This document shows, piece by piece, positions 8,405 through 17,339 of a stretch of DNA of 48,006 bases. This stretch comes from JANMDR01 sp031376425. Lineage in GTDB: Bacteria > Pseudomonadota > Gammaproteobacteria > Burkholderiales > Usitatibacteraceae. How positions within the stretch are numbered: position 1 is the first letter of the stretch; each line of letters begins with the position of its first letter. A model generated the notes under the pieces. That model was not told the origin of the DNA, made no database searches, and saw only the letters and a list, made by a program, of their open reading frames with translations. Location of the stretch: the NCBI GenBank assembly GCA_031376425.1, contig JANMDR010000195.1, positions 1 through 48,006 on the forward strand. The letters run 5' to 3'. Both the position numbers and the translations under genes were made by a program.

Positions 8405-10123
8405 ATGACCCAAACCTTTATCCCCAGCAAAGATGCTTCTCTCGAATCCTCGATTTCAACCTTGTACGCCAAACTGCTAGCTCTTGGTTTTCACGTGGTA
8501 GAAAAATCTTGGCTAAATGAAATTGAAAATATTTGGTCAGTGCACGTGACAGATCGTGATTGCACCCGCTTATTTAGTAACGGCAAGGGTGGGTCAGAAT
8601 TGGCAGCGCGGGCAAGCGCCTTGGGTGAATTCTTTGAGCGCTTGGGTACTAATTATTTTTGGACGCACTTTTATCTAGGTGAAAAAATTGCCAATGGCGC
8701 ATTTGTGCATTACCCCAACGAACAATGGTTTCCCGTAAAAGGCAAAGCTTGGCCCAAGGGAATATTAGACGCCACCTTGCAGAAGTTTTATAACCCCGAT
8801 AAAGCGGTGCGAGCGGAGCAACTGATTGATCTTAATTCTGGCAATGCTGCGCGGGGCATTTGCGCTATTCCCTACACTTGTTTACGGGATAATTCGGTCG
8901 CGTATTTTCCGGTAAATTTGATCGGCAATATTTATGTCAGCAACGGCATGTCGGCCGGTAATACGATGATGGAAGCACGCACGCAAGCGCTATCAGAAAT
9001 TTTTGAGCGCGATATAAAATTTCGTATCATTCGCGAGGGCAGTTGTTTACCGGACGTGCCCGATACCGTGATTAACCGCTTCCCACGCATCGCGGCAGGC
9101 ATTAAAGGCTTGCGTGCAGCTGGTTTTGGTATTTTGGTTAAAGATGCGTCCTTAGGCGGTAAATACCCAGTCATGTGCGTGACTATGCTGCACCCTAAAG
9201 ACCAAGGAATTTTCGCGAGTTTTGGTGCACATCCGCGCTTTGAAGTGGCTCTGGAACGGGCACTGACTGAGCTGCTACAAGGCCGCGCTTTGGACTCCTT
9301 GGGGGATTTTCCAGCACCCGGTTTTGACATGGATGAAATTAGTGAGGCACAAAACTTAGAAATTCACTTTGTAGATTCTAGCGGCGTAGTAAGTTGGGAA
9401 TTCTTGCGCGATACCCCCGACTATGATTTCGTAGATTGGAATTTTTCTAATACCACAGAAGAAGACTACAACTGGTCAGTTAATACGATTCATGAGAGTG
9501 GCCATGATATTTATGTGGCGGATTTTACCCATCTGGATGTATATAGCTGCCGCATCTTCGTACCCGGCATGTCGGAAATTTACCCAGTAGAAGAATTGCA
9601 GTGGGAAAACAATACCGTCGGTAACTTAGTTCGCCCCGCTATTTTGCGTTTGCCAGAACTTACGCAAGCCGAGTGCATTGAATTGCTAGGCATTTTTGAT
9701 GAGCTTGATTTAGCCGATAATTTACCAATTTGGACCTTAATCGGTTTGTGCGCAGACGCAGGCACCGACTGGGCAGATGTAAGGGTGGGCGAACTGAAGG
9801 CGCTGCTGGGCTTGGCGGCGGGTGACACCGACGCCGCGCTGGATGGCTGCATTTGGTTGCGCCAGTTTGGCCAGTTGAACGATGAACGTGCGCGCGTTTA
9901 TCGCTGTTTAGAAAATATGCTGCAACTCGACAATTATGAAAATTACGAGGCGAATTTGTTGTTGATGTTCGGCACAAAAACCCTCAATCAAGCCAAAGCC
10001 CTGATTACCCGCAAGGAACAATTTTTTGGCTTACCCACACTAGGTGCCAATATGGAGGGCAGCAAAATGCATACGCAGTTATTGGCAGCTTATGAGAAGG
10101 TGCAGCGCTGTAAAACGACTTAG
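8405..10123 (+). CDS. ycaO: YcaO, ribosomal protein S12 methylthiotransferase accessory factor
   Basis: The 572-residue protein matches E. coli YcaO (about 586 residues) from the first residues (MTQTFIPSKDASLE) to the end. The YcaO ATP-binding core is visible: SNGKGG, ASALGEFFERLGTNYF and EARTQALSEIFERDIK, followed by the C-terminal TPR-like region of the E. coli-type group (LGIFDELDLADNLPIWTL). The family uses ATP to activate backbone amides. The E. coli protein assists RimO in beta-methylthiolation of ribosomal protein S12. No RimO or peptide-toxin precursor gene is nearby, so this is the housekeeping type rather than a RiPP cyclodehydratase. It is followed by a strong bidirectional terminator. 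Confidence 0.92.
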   Translation: MTQTFIPSKDASLESSISTLYAKLLALGFHVVEKSWLNEIENIWSVHVTDRDCTRLFSNGKGGSELAARASALGEFFERLGTNYFWTHFYLGEKIANGAFVHYPNEQWFPVKGKAWPKGILDATLQKFYNPDKAVRAEQLIDLNSGNAARGICAIPYTCLRDNSVAYFPVNLIGNIYVSNGMSAGNTMMEARTQALSEIFERDIKFRIIREGSCLPDVPDTVINRFPRIAAGIKGLRAAGFGILVKDASLGGKYPVMCVTMLHPKDQGIFASFGAHPRFEVALERALTELLQGRALDSLGDFPAPGFDMDEISEAQNLEIHFVDSSGVVSWEFLRDTPDYDFVDWNFSNTTEEDYNWSVNTIHESGHDIYVADFTHLDVYSCRIFVPGMSEIYPVEELQWENNTVGNLVRPAILRLPELTQAECIELLGIFDELDLADNLPIWTLIGLCADAGTDWADVRVGELKALLGLAAGDTDAALDGCIWLRQFGQLNDERARVYRCLENMLQLDNYENYEANLLLMFGTKTLNQAKALITRKEQFFGLPTLGANMEGSKMHTQLLAAYEKVQRCKTT

Positions 10124-10155
10124 TATTCTTTTAGGTATTCAACGCACTCCAAAAT

Positions 10156-10184
10156 GAAAAAACCCCGCTTTCGCGGGGCTTTTC
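10156..10184. terminator. Bidirectional rho-independent terminator between ycaO and the M23 gene
   Basis: The hairpin CCCCGC-TTTC-GCGGGG at 10163-10178 is flanked by an A-run on the left and TTTT on the right. It can therefore terminate ycaO on the plus strand and the convergent M23 peptidase gene on the minus strand. Confidence 0.85.
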
Positions 10185-10220
10185 AACTCCTCCTGCTTTA
10201 TCTAATCTTACTGCTTATAT

Positions 10221-11942
10221 CTACTCTACGGTGATACTGGTGCGATATTGCGCACCTTGGAAGTCACGCACTAATACGTGCAGCTTGCCTGTTGCATCTG
10301 TTGGCAAACATAACTGCTCAGCGTTAATCACTTGGGCTTTGCGGTTGCGTAGGCTGGCATCGAAGAACACGCGCTTTAAGCCAGAAGCTGTTTCAGCCAC
10401 AACTTGCCATGAGAGTAGGCAATTTTTGCCCGCCCCGCAGCTATTGCTTTCGTTGTCGCTCAAGCCTGCCGATAATGAAAGTTGCTTGTAGCCCGCTGAT
10501 TTTGCGGTGCTACGGCTGACGTTCAAACCACTGCCTTTCAATTGATACGCTTTCAATGTTGCATCAGATACGGCTGCATAATCAGCTGGATCATTACGGC
10601 AAATACCTGCTGTAGCCGCTTGCACTGGCACAATAAAGGCTGATGCCGCTACTTCGCTCACTAGCTCAATTGGCGCACGCGCTGGCGTTACAGTACCAGC
10701 ACCGGGGAACGGGGTATTAGGATTAAAGTTACAAGACTTGGTCCCGGTTTGGCAGGTTTTAAAGGTCTCGTTATCGTTAAATCCGCCTGCTGAGCGACGC
10801 TCTAGGTGTAGGTGTGGACCGCTACCACATTGGCCGACGATAGGATAATCGCCATGATTGCCAATGAACTGGCCTTTGGTCATGGTGTCGCCAATTTGCC
10901 AGTTGTTTGCGTTCAAGTGCAGATAACGCCATCTTGCACCGCTGGTGTCTTCAATCAGTAAATAGTGGCCGCAACCAGTTACAAAGGTTTTATCCACTAC
11001 AGTAGCATTGGCAACAGCACGTGATGATTCTGCACCTGGTGCATTCCAATCCTGCCCAATATGCGGGCTGGTACCGATATCACGGCATACACACCACGCA
11101 AAGCCACCGTTGTAAGCTACGCCATTTGGCATTGGCGTGTCATATGCGGTGGGTGGTGGTGGCACGACGAAGCCCGCAGGTGTATTCAAAAAGGTAAGTT
11201 CAAAATATACATAACCGCTGCTTAACGCGCAGCCTGCGGGTGCGGCGCTTAGCGTCACATTGTAGTGGCCGCCGCTAGTGGTAGGCACTGTTTTCATTAC
11301 GTAATTTGCTTTGGCAATAAGGCACTTATCAGCCGCGGGCAACGTCGATGAATTTGCAGTCGATGTCTTTAAGAATGTAGTGTCGCCCAGACTTAAGACG
11401 GTAATGCCGGCGTTGCTGTGGCCGGTAAATATAAAGCCATTTGAAAAACCGCAACCTGGTGCGATCGTTTTCATGCTTATAGAATAATGACTAGCCGTAG
11501 TTGTTGGCGCAGCGGAGAGTGGATAAACGCCAGGGCTAACATCACACTTACTTGAGGCTGGCAAGGTAGAAGCAGACGCGGTAGTTTTCTTAAAAGAGGT
11601 AAGCGTGTGTACCGTCACTGACAAGCCCGCTGTAGACGTATGCGGCTGATACAGATATCCGGTAGTAATGCCGCAACCAGCATAGTTGCGCGGCGTGGTA
11701 ATTTTCCAGTGGCTTGCGCCCCCATCAACTATGGACGATATTTCCAGTGCTTGGCCTGCAGTAAACGCGCACTTTTGGTTATCGGCCAAGACTGACGATT
11801 GCCCCGTGTTTATTTTCAAAAACGTATCTGCAGAAATATAGAGCATCGCTGCGTCAACTTGTGGTGCAAAAAAAGATGCCATCCCTACTGCACAAACTGC
11901 TCCCAACCACCGCATGCTCACACTACTTTTTTTGTTGTTCAT
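10221..11942 (-). CDS. Secreted M23-family peptidase with three N-terminal repeats
   Basis: A 573-residue exported protein with a signal peptide to about residue 31 (APQVDA). Three related repeats of about 60 residues follow (about 35-98, 112-173 and 186-247). Each starts with a T-x-(F/L)-K block and has a KC...GC cysteine pair and a GY/GF(I/V)(Y/F) end. The M23 lysostaphin/LytM-type zinc endopeptidase domain follows a proline linker: H294 and D298 in HIGQD, YLHLN around 340, and H377/H379 in GPHLHLE. The C-terminal 150 residues are a beta-rich domain. The enzyme should cut peptidoglycan cross-bridges, or glycyl-type bonds in another cell wall, and the repeats may bind wall material. CAGGAG precedes the ATG. 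The gene lies 48 bases after a minus-strand gene of unknown function, probably in one operon. Confidence 0.85.
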   Translation of the reverse strand: MNNKKSSVSMRWLGAVCAVGMASFFAPQVDAAMLYISADTFLKINTGQSSVLADNQKCAFTAGQALEISSIVDGGASHWKITTPRNYAGCGITTGYLYQPHTSTAGLSVTVHTLTSFKKTTASASTLPASSKCDVSPGVYPLSAAPTTTASHYSISMKTIAPGCGFSNGFIFTGHSNAGITVLSLGDTTFLKTSTANSSTLPAADKCLIAKANYVMKTVPTTSGGHYNVTLSAAPAGCALSSGYVYFELTFLNTPAGFVVPPPPTAYDTPMPNGVAYNGGFAWCVCRDIGTSPHIGQDWNAPGAESSRAVANATVVDKTFVTGCGHYLLIEDTSGARWRYLHLNANNWQIGDTMTKGQFIGNHGDYPIVGQCGSGPHLHLERRSAGGFNDNETFKTCQTGTKSCNFNPNTPFPGAGTVTPARAPIELVSEVAASAFIVPVQAATAGICRNDPADYAAVSDATLKAYQLKGSGLNVSRSTAKSAGYKQLSLSAGLSDNESNSCGAGKNCLLSWQVVAETASGLKRVFFDASLRNRKAQVINAEQLCLPTDATGKLHVLVRDFQGAQYRTSITVE

Positions 11943-11990
11943 GGCGTTGCTCCTGAGGAAAAATTGATGTTTTTAATATTGCTTTATTAT

Positions 11991-12881
11991 TTAATCAACT
12001 ACTTTGTGGTCGTGATGCTCTTCTTTACTAGCGTTTGCTGGATCTACACACTTACAAAATGCGGTGCCGTCGGATCGCAATCGGCAGTGGCCGTAGCCAA
12101 ACATCCATGCGACTGGTCGACCATTACTCAATTTCAAATCCTGCAGCGAATCCCCTTCAACGCCGCCCAATAACATATGTACCAACCGCGCGCCGCGCTT
12201 GGCACCGCGCGCCTCTGCATCGTTAGTCATTTCTTCAATTTTTGCGGCCATTGCGAGTGCATCTACCACGCCACTGGTTTTTACCGCGATCCGTTCAACG
12301 GCGCTTTGGAAGTCAGCTTGCTTGGTACGGTAATGCTCTAGGACATAGGTTGCAGGAATGTCCTTTTCCCAAGTGGCACTAAATTGGTAGTACCAGCCAT
12401 CGTGTTGCCAAAACTGCGAAACCTGTTGCGTTAGTGCATCAAGTGGTACGGATTGTGTTGTATCTATACCTAAAGAATTGCGAATTGAGTTTTCAAGTGT
12501 CGGATAAGCCATCTCACTACGCTTGGAACAAGAAGCATCTACTGTAATTGGGGTGCTACTTGCCACAAATTGTTGCGGCGCAGCAAGCTTTGGTTTATCA
12601 AACCAACTACTGCTTAACTCAACATACTCAGAGCCAACAAGCTCTAATTCCGGCGAGATTGAATGCGAATGCTTAGACTTTGTTAATTTATTTTGTTGCG
12701 ATGCAACATTTGCGCTAGGCTTTACATCATGGTCGCTGTCATGGGTATGGGCAGCTGAAACCAGACCACTTTTGACAGGTTTCTCGGTTTTTATCGCCAA
12801 AAAATAAACTGCGCCAAACAGTATCGCGAGGATACCAGTGGCATAGATAATTTTTCGCGTCGAAATAAAATTGTTTAACAT
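11991..12881 (-). CDS. Membrane-anchored or exported protein of unknown function
   Basis: A 296-residue protein not recognised by family. One hydrophobic segment (about residues 12-30) acts as an uncleaved anchor or signal, followed by a polar, histidine- and serine-rich linker to about residue 75. A folded domain of about 180 residues with aromatic blocks (FWQHDGWYYQFSATWEK) comes next, then a short tail with three cysteines (GHCRLRSDG, FCKC) and a histidine-rich end (EEHHDH). The ATG at 12881 is used because the longer frame opens with TTG. It is upstream of and probably co-transcribed with the M23 peptidase, and divergent from the GH75-like gene. A role as partner or regulator of the secreted peptidase is only a guess. 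Confidence 0.65.
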   Translation of the reverse strand: MLNNFISTRKIIYATGILAILFGAVYFLAIKTEKPVKSGLVSAAHTHDSDHDVKPSANVASQQNKLTKSKHSHSISPELELVGSEYVELSSSWFDKPKLAAPQQFVASSTPITVDASCSKRSEMAYPTLENSIRNSLGIDTTQSVPLDALTQQVSQFWQHDGWYYQFSATWEKDIPATYVLEHYRTKQADFQSAVERIAVKTSGVVDALAMAAKIEEMTNDAEARGAKRGARLVHMLLGGVEGDSLQDLKLSNGRPVAWMFGYGHCRLRSDGTAFCKCVDPANASKEEHHDHKVVD

Positions 12882-13209
12882 CAAAGAGTTAGTGTCGTTT
12901 TTGCCAAAAAAGTATTGTTATTTTATGAAACTGCGCCACAAATCACTTCTTAAAAAATCTTTTTAGTCCATCCACACTATTTAACACTCAAATCCTAAAA
13001 ACTTGTGCTATCGTCAGTTACGTACCAGTGCAATACCAGTACGGAACCAGTATAGAACCACTGTTTAAAAAAAGTCAACGCTAATCGCTAATCCAAATCG
13101 TTTCGTTTGTTAAATAAATAGAACGCACTGGAGGCCACCTTGATTTACCCCGCCTTGTCATTTCGCTTTTTTGTTTGATTGATACAACAACAATTTTAGG
13201 AGACGTTAA
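12882..13209. promoter_or_regulatory. Divergent intergenic region with phased direct repeats
   Basis: This 328-base AT-rich region separates the minus-strand unknown/M23 pair from the plus-strand GH75-like gene, so it must hold promoters for both. At 13024, 13035, 13046 and 13057 lie ACCAGT, ACCAGT, ACCAGT and ACCACT, exactly 11 bases apart. A degenerate fifth copy (GTCAGT) is in phase at 13013. Spacing of about one helical turn puts every copy on the same DNA face, which is typical of cooperative regulator binding. AGGAG at 13198-13202 is the ribosome-binding site of the downstream gene. I could not assign -35/-10 boxes with confidence. Confidence 0.6.
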
Positions 13210-14910
13210 ATGTTTTCGATTTTTTCGGTAATTAAGGGGCAGCAGCGGTTTGCACATGCAGTACAAACCATACTGGTTACAGCGACATTATTGCTCGCTG
13301 GTTTGATGGCGCAAACGGCAACTGCTGGGGTCACACTCACATCCCCGGCAGCTAATAGCACGGTAGTAAACGGCGTCACCTTCAGCGCTAACGTTACGAG
13401 TGATATCGTTAAGGTAGATATTTACGCAGGAACATTCGCCCTAGGTACACTGAATAGCGCAAATAATTTTTCATTGCGTTATACGTTCAGCACCTTGGGA
13501 CAGCGTTCACTTGAAGCACGCGGCTATAATTCAGCCAACACTTTAGTTTCCACAGTGCCATTGACCATCACGATCGTCGATATGATTGTGATCACACCGC
13601 AATCAAGCGCCGAGTTTTTAAACGGCACACCGGTTGTTGTGGCCGCGAGCGATCGCGTCACGCAGGTAGTACTTAAAGCCGAGACTTTTGAAATTGGCCG
13701 GACTAGTACACGGGACGGCGTGGGTCGATTTATTATTAATCCAGCGATCATTGGCACCATTGGCGCACGTACGTTTAATTTTGATGCGCTGCTTGCCACC
13801 AATGCCAGTGTGGCCACCAAAGCTGTGCCAGTTACCGTAACCAACGTAGCCTTGGTGAGCCCAGCAGAGAGCGCAAGCTACAACTCAGGTGCCACATTTA
13901 CGATGCAGGCTAAGGCAGTTGCTACCGCAACGCGCGTTGAATATTTCGCTGATGCCGTACTACTTGGCAGCTATACCGATGTAGCCTCTATGTTTAGCCG
14001 CACCACTTCATTAAATACCGCAGGGACGCGGGTGATGAAGGTAACTTCCTATAATGCAAGCAATGTGGCCTTAGGTAGTGATACCTCATCCATCACCATT
14101 GTGGCACCAACACCAACCTGCACGCCACCACAGGTGCTGCAAAACAATGTATGCGTAACGCCAACAGCAACCTGCCAATTTAATGCATGGACTAGTTACA
14201 ACGGCGTGACCATGCGCAAGCATTCAAGTGGTGCTTACATCTATAAAACTTCCAATAAGCAAATTGATGCAGACGGTGCACCCAATGCTTATCACCCAAA
14301 CGACGTCGGCAAAACCTGCTCTACCAGCGGCGGTTTACTAGGTCTAGATTGTCCTGCCAATGCGGGTTGGCCTAACGGAAGCTTCTGGCGCGATGTGTTG
14401 GTGGTAGATCCGGCAAACAGCAATCGCCCCTACACCCAACCCAGTGGTACTTACGCCGGCTACTTCATTTCGCAAACTTCTCTCGTTGACCCAGCTAAAG
14501 CTGTTACCGATACGACCCGCTATGTTAGTTCCATTGCCTTCCCTTACATCGTTTTCCCCGGCAACTTTAATGCACTAAGTGGTACCGGTAAACGCGGTGA
14601 TTTAGGGTTTGCTATTAACCTCTCCAATACCGCTAAGAAAACCCATTTCGTAGTGGCTGAGACTGGTCCAGCCAACGCTAACTTAGGAGAAATGTCGATT
14701 AACCTCGCCACCCTTTTAGGTGGCACAAACCCAAGCCCTATCAATGGTTCTGGTGCACCAAGCGGCACCGTTCTTTATGTAACATTCCCATTTTCTAGCA
14801 ACACCTATGCATGGCCAATGACGAATGCGCAAATGCAAGCCAATACCAATACCTTGCTACAGTCAGTGGGCGGTGAAGCGGGAATTTTGGCTTGCCAAAA
14901 TTCATTGTAA
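13210..14910 (+). CDS. Secreted Ig-repeat protein with C-terminal GH75 (chitosanase)-like domain
   Basis: A 566-residue exported protein with a signal peptide to about residue 39 (QTATAG). Three Ig-like beta domains follow (about 41-123, 125-212 and 213-300), then a T/P/C-rich linker (301-322). The C-terminal domain (about 323-566) carries the block pattern of glycoside hydrolase family 75: DADGAPNAYHP (353-363), LDCPANAGWP, GYFISQTSL, FPYIVFP (444-450), GDLGFAIN and GPANANLGEMSINLA. GH75 enzymes cut chitosan. The acidic residue expected as Asp just before TGP is Glu here (E484), while the downstream Glu (E494) is kept, so activity is uncertain. A strong AGGAG precedes the ATG and a strong terminator follows. 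Ig repeats often serve as carbohydrate or wall adhesion spacers. Confidence 0.75.
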   Translation: MFSIFSVIKGQQRFAHAVQTILVTATLLLAGLMAQTATAGVTLTSPAANSTVVNGVTFSANVTSDIVKVDIYAGTFALGTLNSANNFSLRYTFSTLGQRSLEARGYNSANTLVSTVPLTITIVDMIVITPQSSAEFLNGTPVVVAASDRVTQVVLKAETFEIGRTSTRDGVGRFIINPAIIGTIGARTFNFDALLATNASVATKAVPVTVTNVALVSPAESASYNSGATFTMQAKAVATATRVEYFADAVLLGSYTDVASMFSRTTSLNTAGTRVMKVTSYNASNVALGSDTSSITIVAPTPTCTPPQVLQNNVCVTPTATCQFNAWTSYNGVTMRKHSSGAYIYKTSNKQIDADGAPNAYHPNDVGKTCSTSGGLLGLDCPANAGWPNGSFWRDVLVVDPANSNRPYTQPSGTYAGYFISQTSLVDPAKAVTDTTRYVSSIAFPYIVFPGNFNALSGTGKRGDLGFAINLSNTAKKTHFVVAETGPANANLGEMSINLATLLGGTNPSPINGSGAPSGTVLYVTFPFSSNTYAWPMTNAQMQANTNTLLQSVGGEAGILACQNSL

Positions 14911-14929
14911 ATAGGGATAGGAAAAATTG

Positions 14930-14964
14930 AAAAGGCGGACATGCTGTGCATGTCCGCCTTTTTT
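14930..14964 (+). terminator. Rho-independent terminator after the GH75-like gene
   Basis: A 15-base stem (AAAAGGCGGACATGC, loop TGT, then its complement ending in a T-run) lies 20 bases after the stop codon. The A-run on the left may let it also serve the convergent nhaA gene. Confidence 0.9.
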
Positions 14965-14997
14965 ATGTAACACTCCAATAAGCTCTGAAGAGATTAT

Positions 14998-16263
14998 TTA
15001 TATGGGCTTTTGCAACTGCCAGCGTAAGTATACAAAAGCAATAGACGCAGCGATGACCGACGCCAATAAAATACCTAAACGATAGCTCGCTTGCAGTAGC
15101 TCGCCCTGCTCTTCAAACGCCAAAGAACCGATAAATAAGCTCATCGTAAAGCCAATACCACAGAGCATTGACAACCCCCATAGCCGCATATAATTTAAGC
15201 CCGCAGGCATGCGTACGAACTTGAGTTTCAGCAACACATAGGCAGTACCAAACACCCCGATTTGCTTACCGATCACTAGACCAAGCACAATGCCTAAGGG
15301 CACTGCATCGCCTAGATTTTTAAGTTGCACGCCATCCAACGCAACACCCGCATTGGCGAAAGCAAACACCGGCAAAATAAAATATGCCACCCATGGATGG
15401 AGAAAATGCTCAAGCTGCTCGGATGGCCTTACAGCATTTGGGGTGTTAATGTTTTTATGCTTAGCATTACTTTTAAGCGGGATGCATAAGCCTAAAATCA
15501 CGCCAGCTAAGGTCGCATGGACACCAGACTTCAATACGGCTAGCCACATCAAGGCACCAACAGCTAAATAAGCACTTAGGCGCATCACACCCTTTTTATT
15601 CATCAATAATAACGCGCCTATACAAGCAAAGGCCAACGCTAGCGAAAGCACTGATAACTCCGCTGTATAAAATAATGCAATGATAATAATTGCCCCTAAA
15701 TCATCGGCCACAGCGATTGCCGTCAGCAGTAATTTGAGCGACACCGGCACCCGCGACCCCAACAAAGAAAGTATACCGAGTGCGAAGGCAATATCGGTTG
15801 CAGCAGGAATTGCCGCACCTTTTAAAGCTACTGGATTATTAAAATTAAATGCCGCATATATTGCCATTGGCACCACCATGCCGCCTAGTGCGCATAGCGC
15901 GGGTAATAACACCTGCTTGCGGTCTGCAAATTGCCCCTCAACAAATTCGCGTTTTAATTCTAAGCCCACCAACAAGAAGAAAATTGCCATCAATCCGTCG
16001 TTAATCCAAAGCACCAATGGCTTCTTTACAGCAAAATCTGCTAACCCAACCTTCACCGGAAAATTCAGCGTTGCTTCGTACCACGCATTTGCCGGCGAGT
16101 TCGCGACAATCAATGCAATGATTGCGGCAACTACCAATAAAATGCCGCCAAAGGACTCTAGCTTGAAAAAATCAAGCAAGCTATCGTAAGCACGAATTTT
16201 AAGTGACTTTGTATTCTCTACCGCCAAGGCCTGTTGCTTGGATTTATTTTTCTTAGCCGTCAT
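14998..16263 (-). CDS. nhaA: Na+/H+ antiporter NhaA
   Basis: A 421-residue inner-membrane antiporter that expels sodium in exchange for protons. The paired transport aspartates are present in AVADDLGAIII, and the family blocks LWINDGLMAIFFLLVGLE, PAATDIAFALG and FTMSLFIGSLAF are clear, with about 12 membrane segments. The ATG at 16263 (MTAKKNKS) is preferred. A longer in-frame reading to 16368 adds 35 residues with no family similarity and runs into the divergent gene's leader. The long charged N-terminus and the loop with CIPLKSNAKHKN are within normal variation. It is divergent from a CpcT/CpeT-like gene across 142 bases. Confidence 0.93.
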   Translation of the reverse strand: MTAKKNKSKQQALAVENTKSLKIRAYDSLLDFFKLESFGGILLVVAAIIALIVANSPANAWYEATLNFPVKVGLADFAVKKPLVLWINDGLMAIFFLLVGLELKREFVEGQFADRKQVLLPALCALGGMVVPMAIYAAFNFNNPVALKGAAIPAATDIAFALGILSLLGSRVPVSLKLLLTAIAVADDLGAIIIIALFYTAELSVLSLALAFACIGALLLMNKKGVMRLSAYLAVGALMWLAVLKSGVHATLAGVILGLCIPLKSNAKHKNINTPNAVRPSEQLEHFLHPWVAYFILPVFAFANAGVALDGVQLKNLGDAVPLGIVLGLVIGKQIGVFGTAYVLLKLKFVRMPAGLNYMRLWGLSMLCGIGFTMSLFIGSLAFEEQGELLQASYRLGILLASVIAASIAFVYLRWQLQKPI

Positions 16264-16405
16264 AATGTAGTTGAATTGACTTAAGGTTTTCCAGTATAGC
16301 GAAAGCGCTGTAAAGCTCATTGAATTGGCAAGAAATGACTTTGAGCCTTCATCCAAAGTTAATCTCAAACCCCTCTCAAGCCTTCAAAGAACAGGACATT
16401 CAACC

Positions 16406-17167
16406 ATGCATTATTATCCCGCACTGCGCCATAAACGCGCGCTGCTACAGCGCCGTGCCGCTGTACTACTAATTACTTTACTTGGCCTGATGCAGGTTGC
16501 ATGCGGCACTGTAAGCCCTTTAATGGCACCCCCAATAGCACCCCTAAACGCAATTACAGAAGACGCCCGAGATAAACTACTTAAAGCCATTTCCGGCACA
16601 TGGAATAACAGCGTGCAATTTGCTAGTGCTTCCGATGCGCTAAAGGTGGCACCATCGGTCAATGGCGATTGGCTCGATTGGCAACACGCCATTTTTAAAC
16701 CCATCGTAGCACCAGCCATCGGCGATCGGGTGCTTTATTTAGAATGGCGCAATCAAGCGGCCAATAACGACGTCAACAGCTTAGGACCTATTTCGCGCCA
16801 ACGTATTTGGTCATTCAAGATCGATGCCAATAAGGTCGTGCGCATGGATTTTTATGCGTTTGTAGACGGTAAACTATGGTCAGAAAAAAGTAATTTTAAT
16901 GAACTCTCCGCAGCGGCTCTACGCGGCTACGGGGATGCTTGCGCACTCTATTTCAGTCAGATGGGCTCCACATTTAGCGGTGAAATTACCGCCAAAGATT
17001 GCACCATCACTGCGGCATCAGGTCGCCGCATGGGTATAAACGCGAGCTTAGAACTAGGTGCTGACGGCTCAATGGAATACAAAGAGTCGGGTGTACTAGA
17101 TGATGGCCGCTTCGCGTTTAGTGTACCGCCAACGCAACCATATAAATTCGTGAAAATTCTAAAATAA
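16406..17167 (+). CDS. CpcT/CpeT-like family protein, exported
   Basis: A 253-residue protein with a signal sequence (residues 15-32, ending LMQVACG, a poor lipobox) and a domain resembling the CpcT/CpeT family. Matching blocks are LKAISGTWNNSVQF at the start, SRQRIWSF in the centre, CALYFSQMGSTFSGE and a GRRMGINASLEL segment. In cyanobacteria this fold attaches bilins to phycobiliproteins. In heterotrophs the related proteins have no known bilin role and are often exported, so the cyanobacterial function should not be transferred. The start ATG at 16406 is chosen over 16325 because the signal peptide begins there and AGGA lies about 10 bases upstream. The protein is monocistronic. Confidence 0.6.
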   Translation: MHYYPALRHKRALLQRRAAVLLITLLGLMQVACGTVSPLMAPPIAPLNAITEDARDKLLKAISGTWNNSVQFASASDALKVAPSVNGDWLDWQHAIFKPIVAPAIGDRVLYLEWRNQAANNDVNSLGPISRQRIWSFKIDANKVVRMDFYAFVDGKLWSEKSNFNELSAAALRGYGDACALYFSQMGSTFSGEITAKDCTITAASGRRMGINASLELGADGSMEYKESGVLDDGRFAFSVPPTQPYKFVKILK

Positions 17168-17339
17168 GCGCATCCATCTACGTCGATTACGCGTAGTGCC
17201 TTGAGATGTTGCATTATTTATAATAAGGTCATCAAAAATCGGATTCTCCACTTGTATTTTTTCGCCAGCAGGCATAAATTACTCCCTGCGGCTCGGCATG
17301 GGGCACAGTCGTCAAAAACAATAATTGGGGAATAATAAA

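Noticed and set aside
8405..10123. ycaO as part of a ribosomal peptide (RiPP) biosynthetic cluster
   Set aside because: The protein is the E. coli-like housekeeping type, and no precursor peptide, dehydrogenase or transporter gene lies next to it.
16264..16368. N-terminal extension of nhaA to 16368
   Set aside because: The added 35 residues show no family similarity, and the ATG at 16263 gives a normal NhaA start.
16406..17167. CpcT/CpeT-like gene as evidence of phycobilin chemistry
   Set aside because: No phycobiliprotein or bilin genes are present, and exported relatives are common in heterotrophs.
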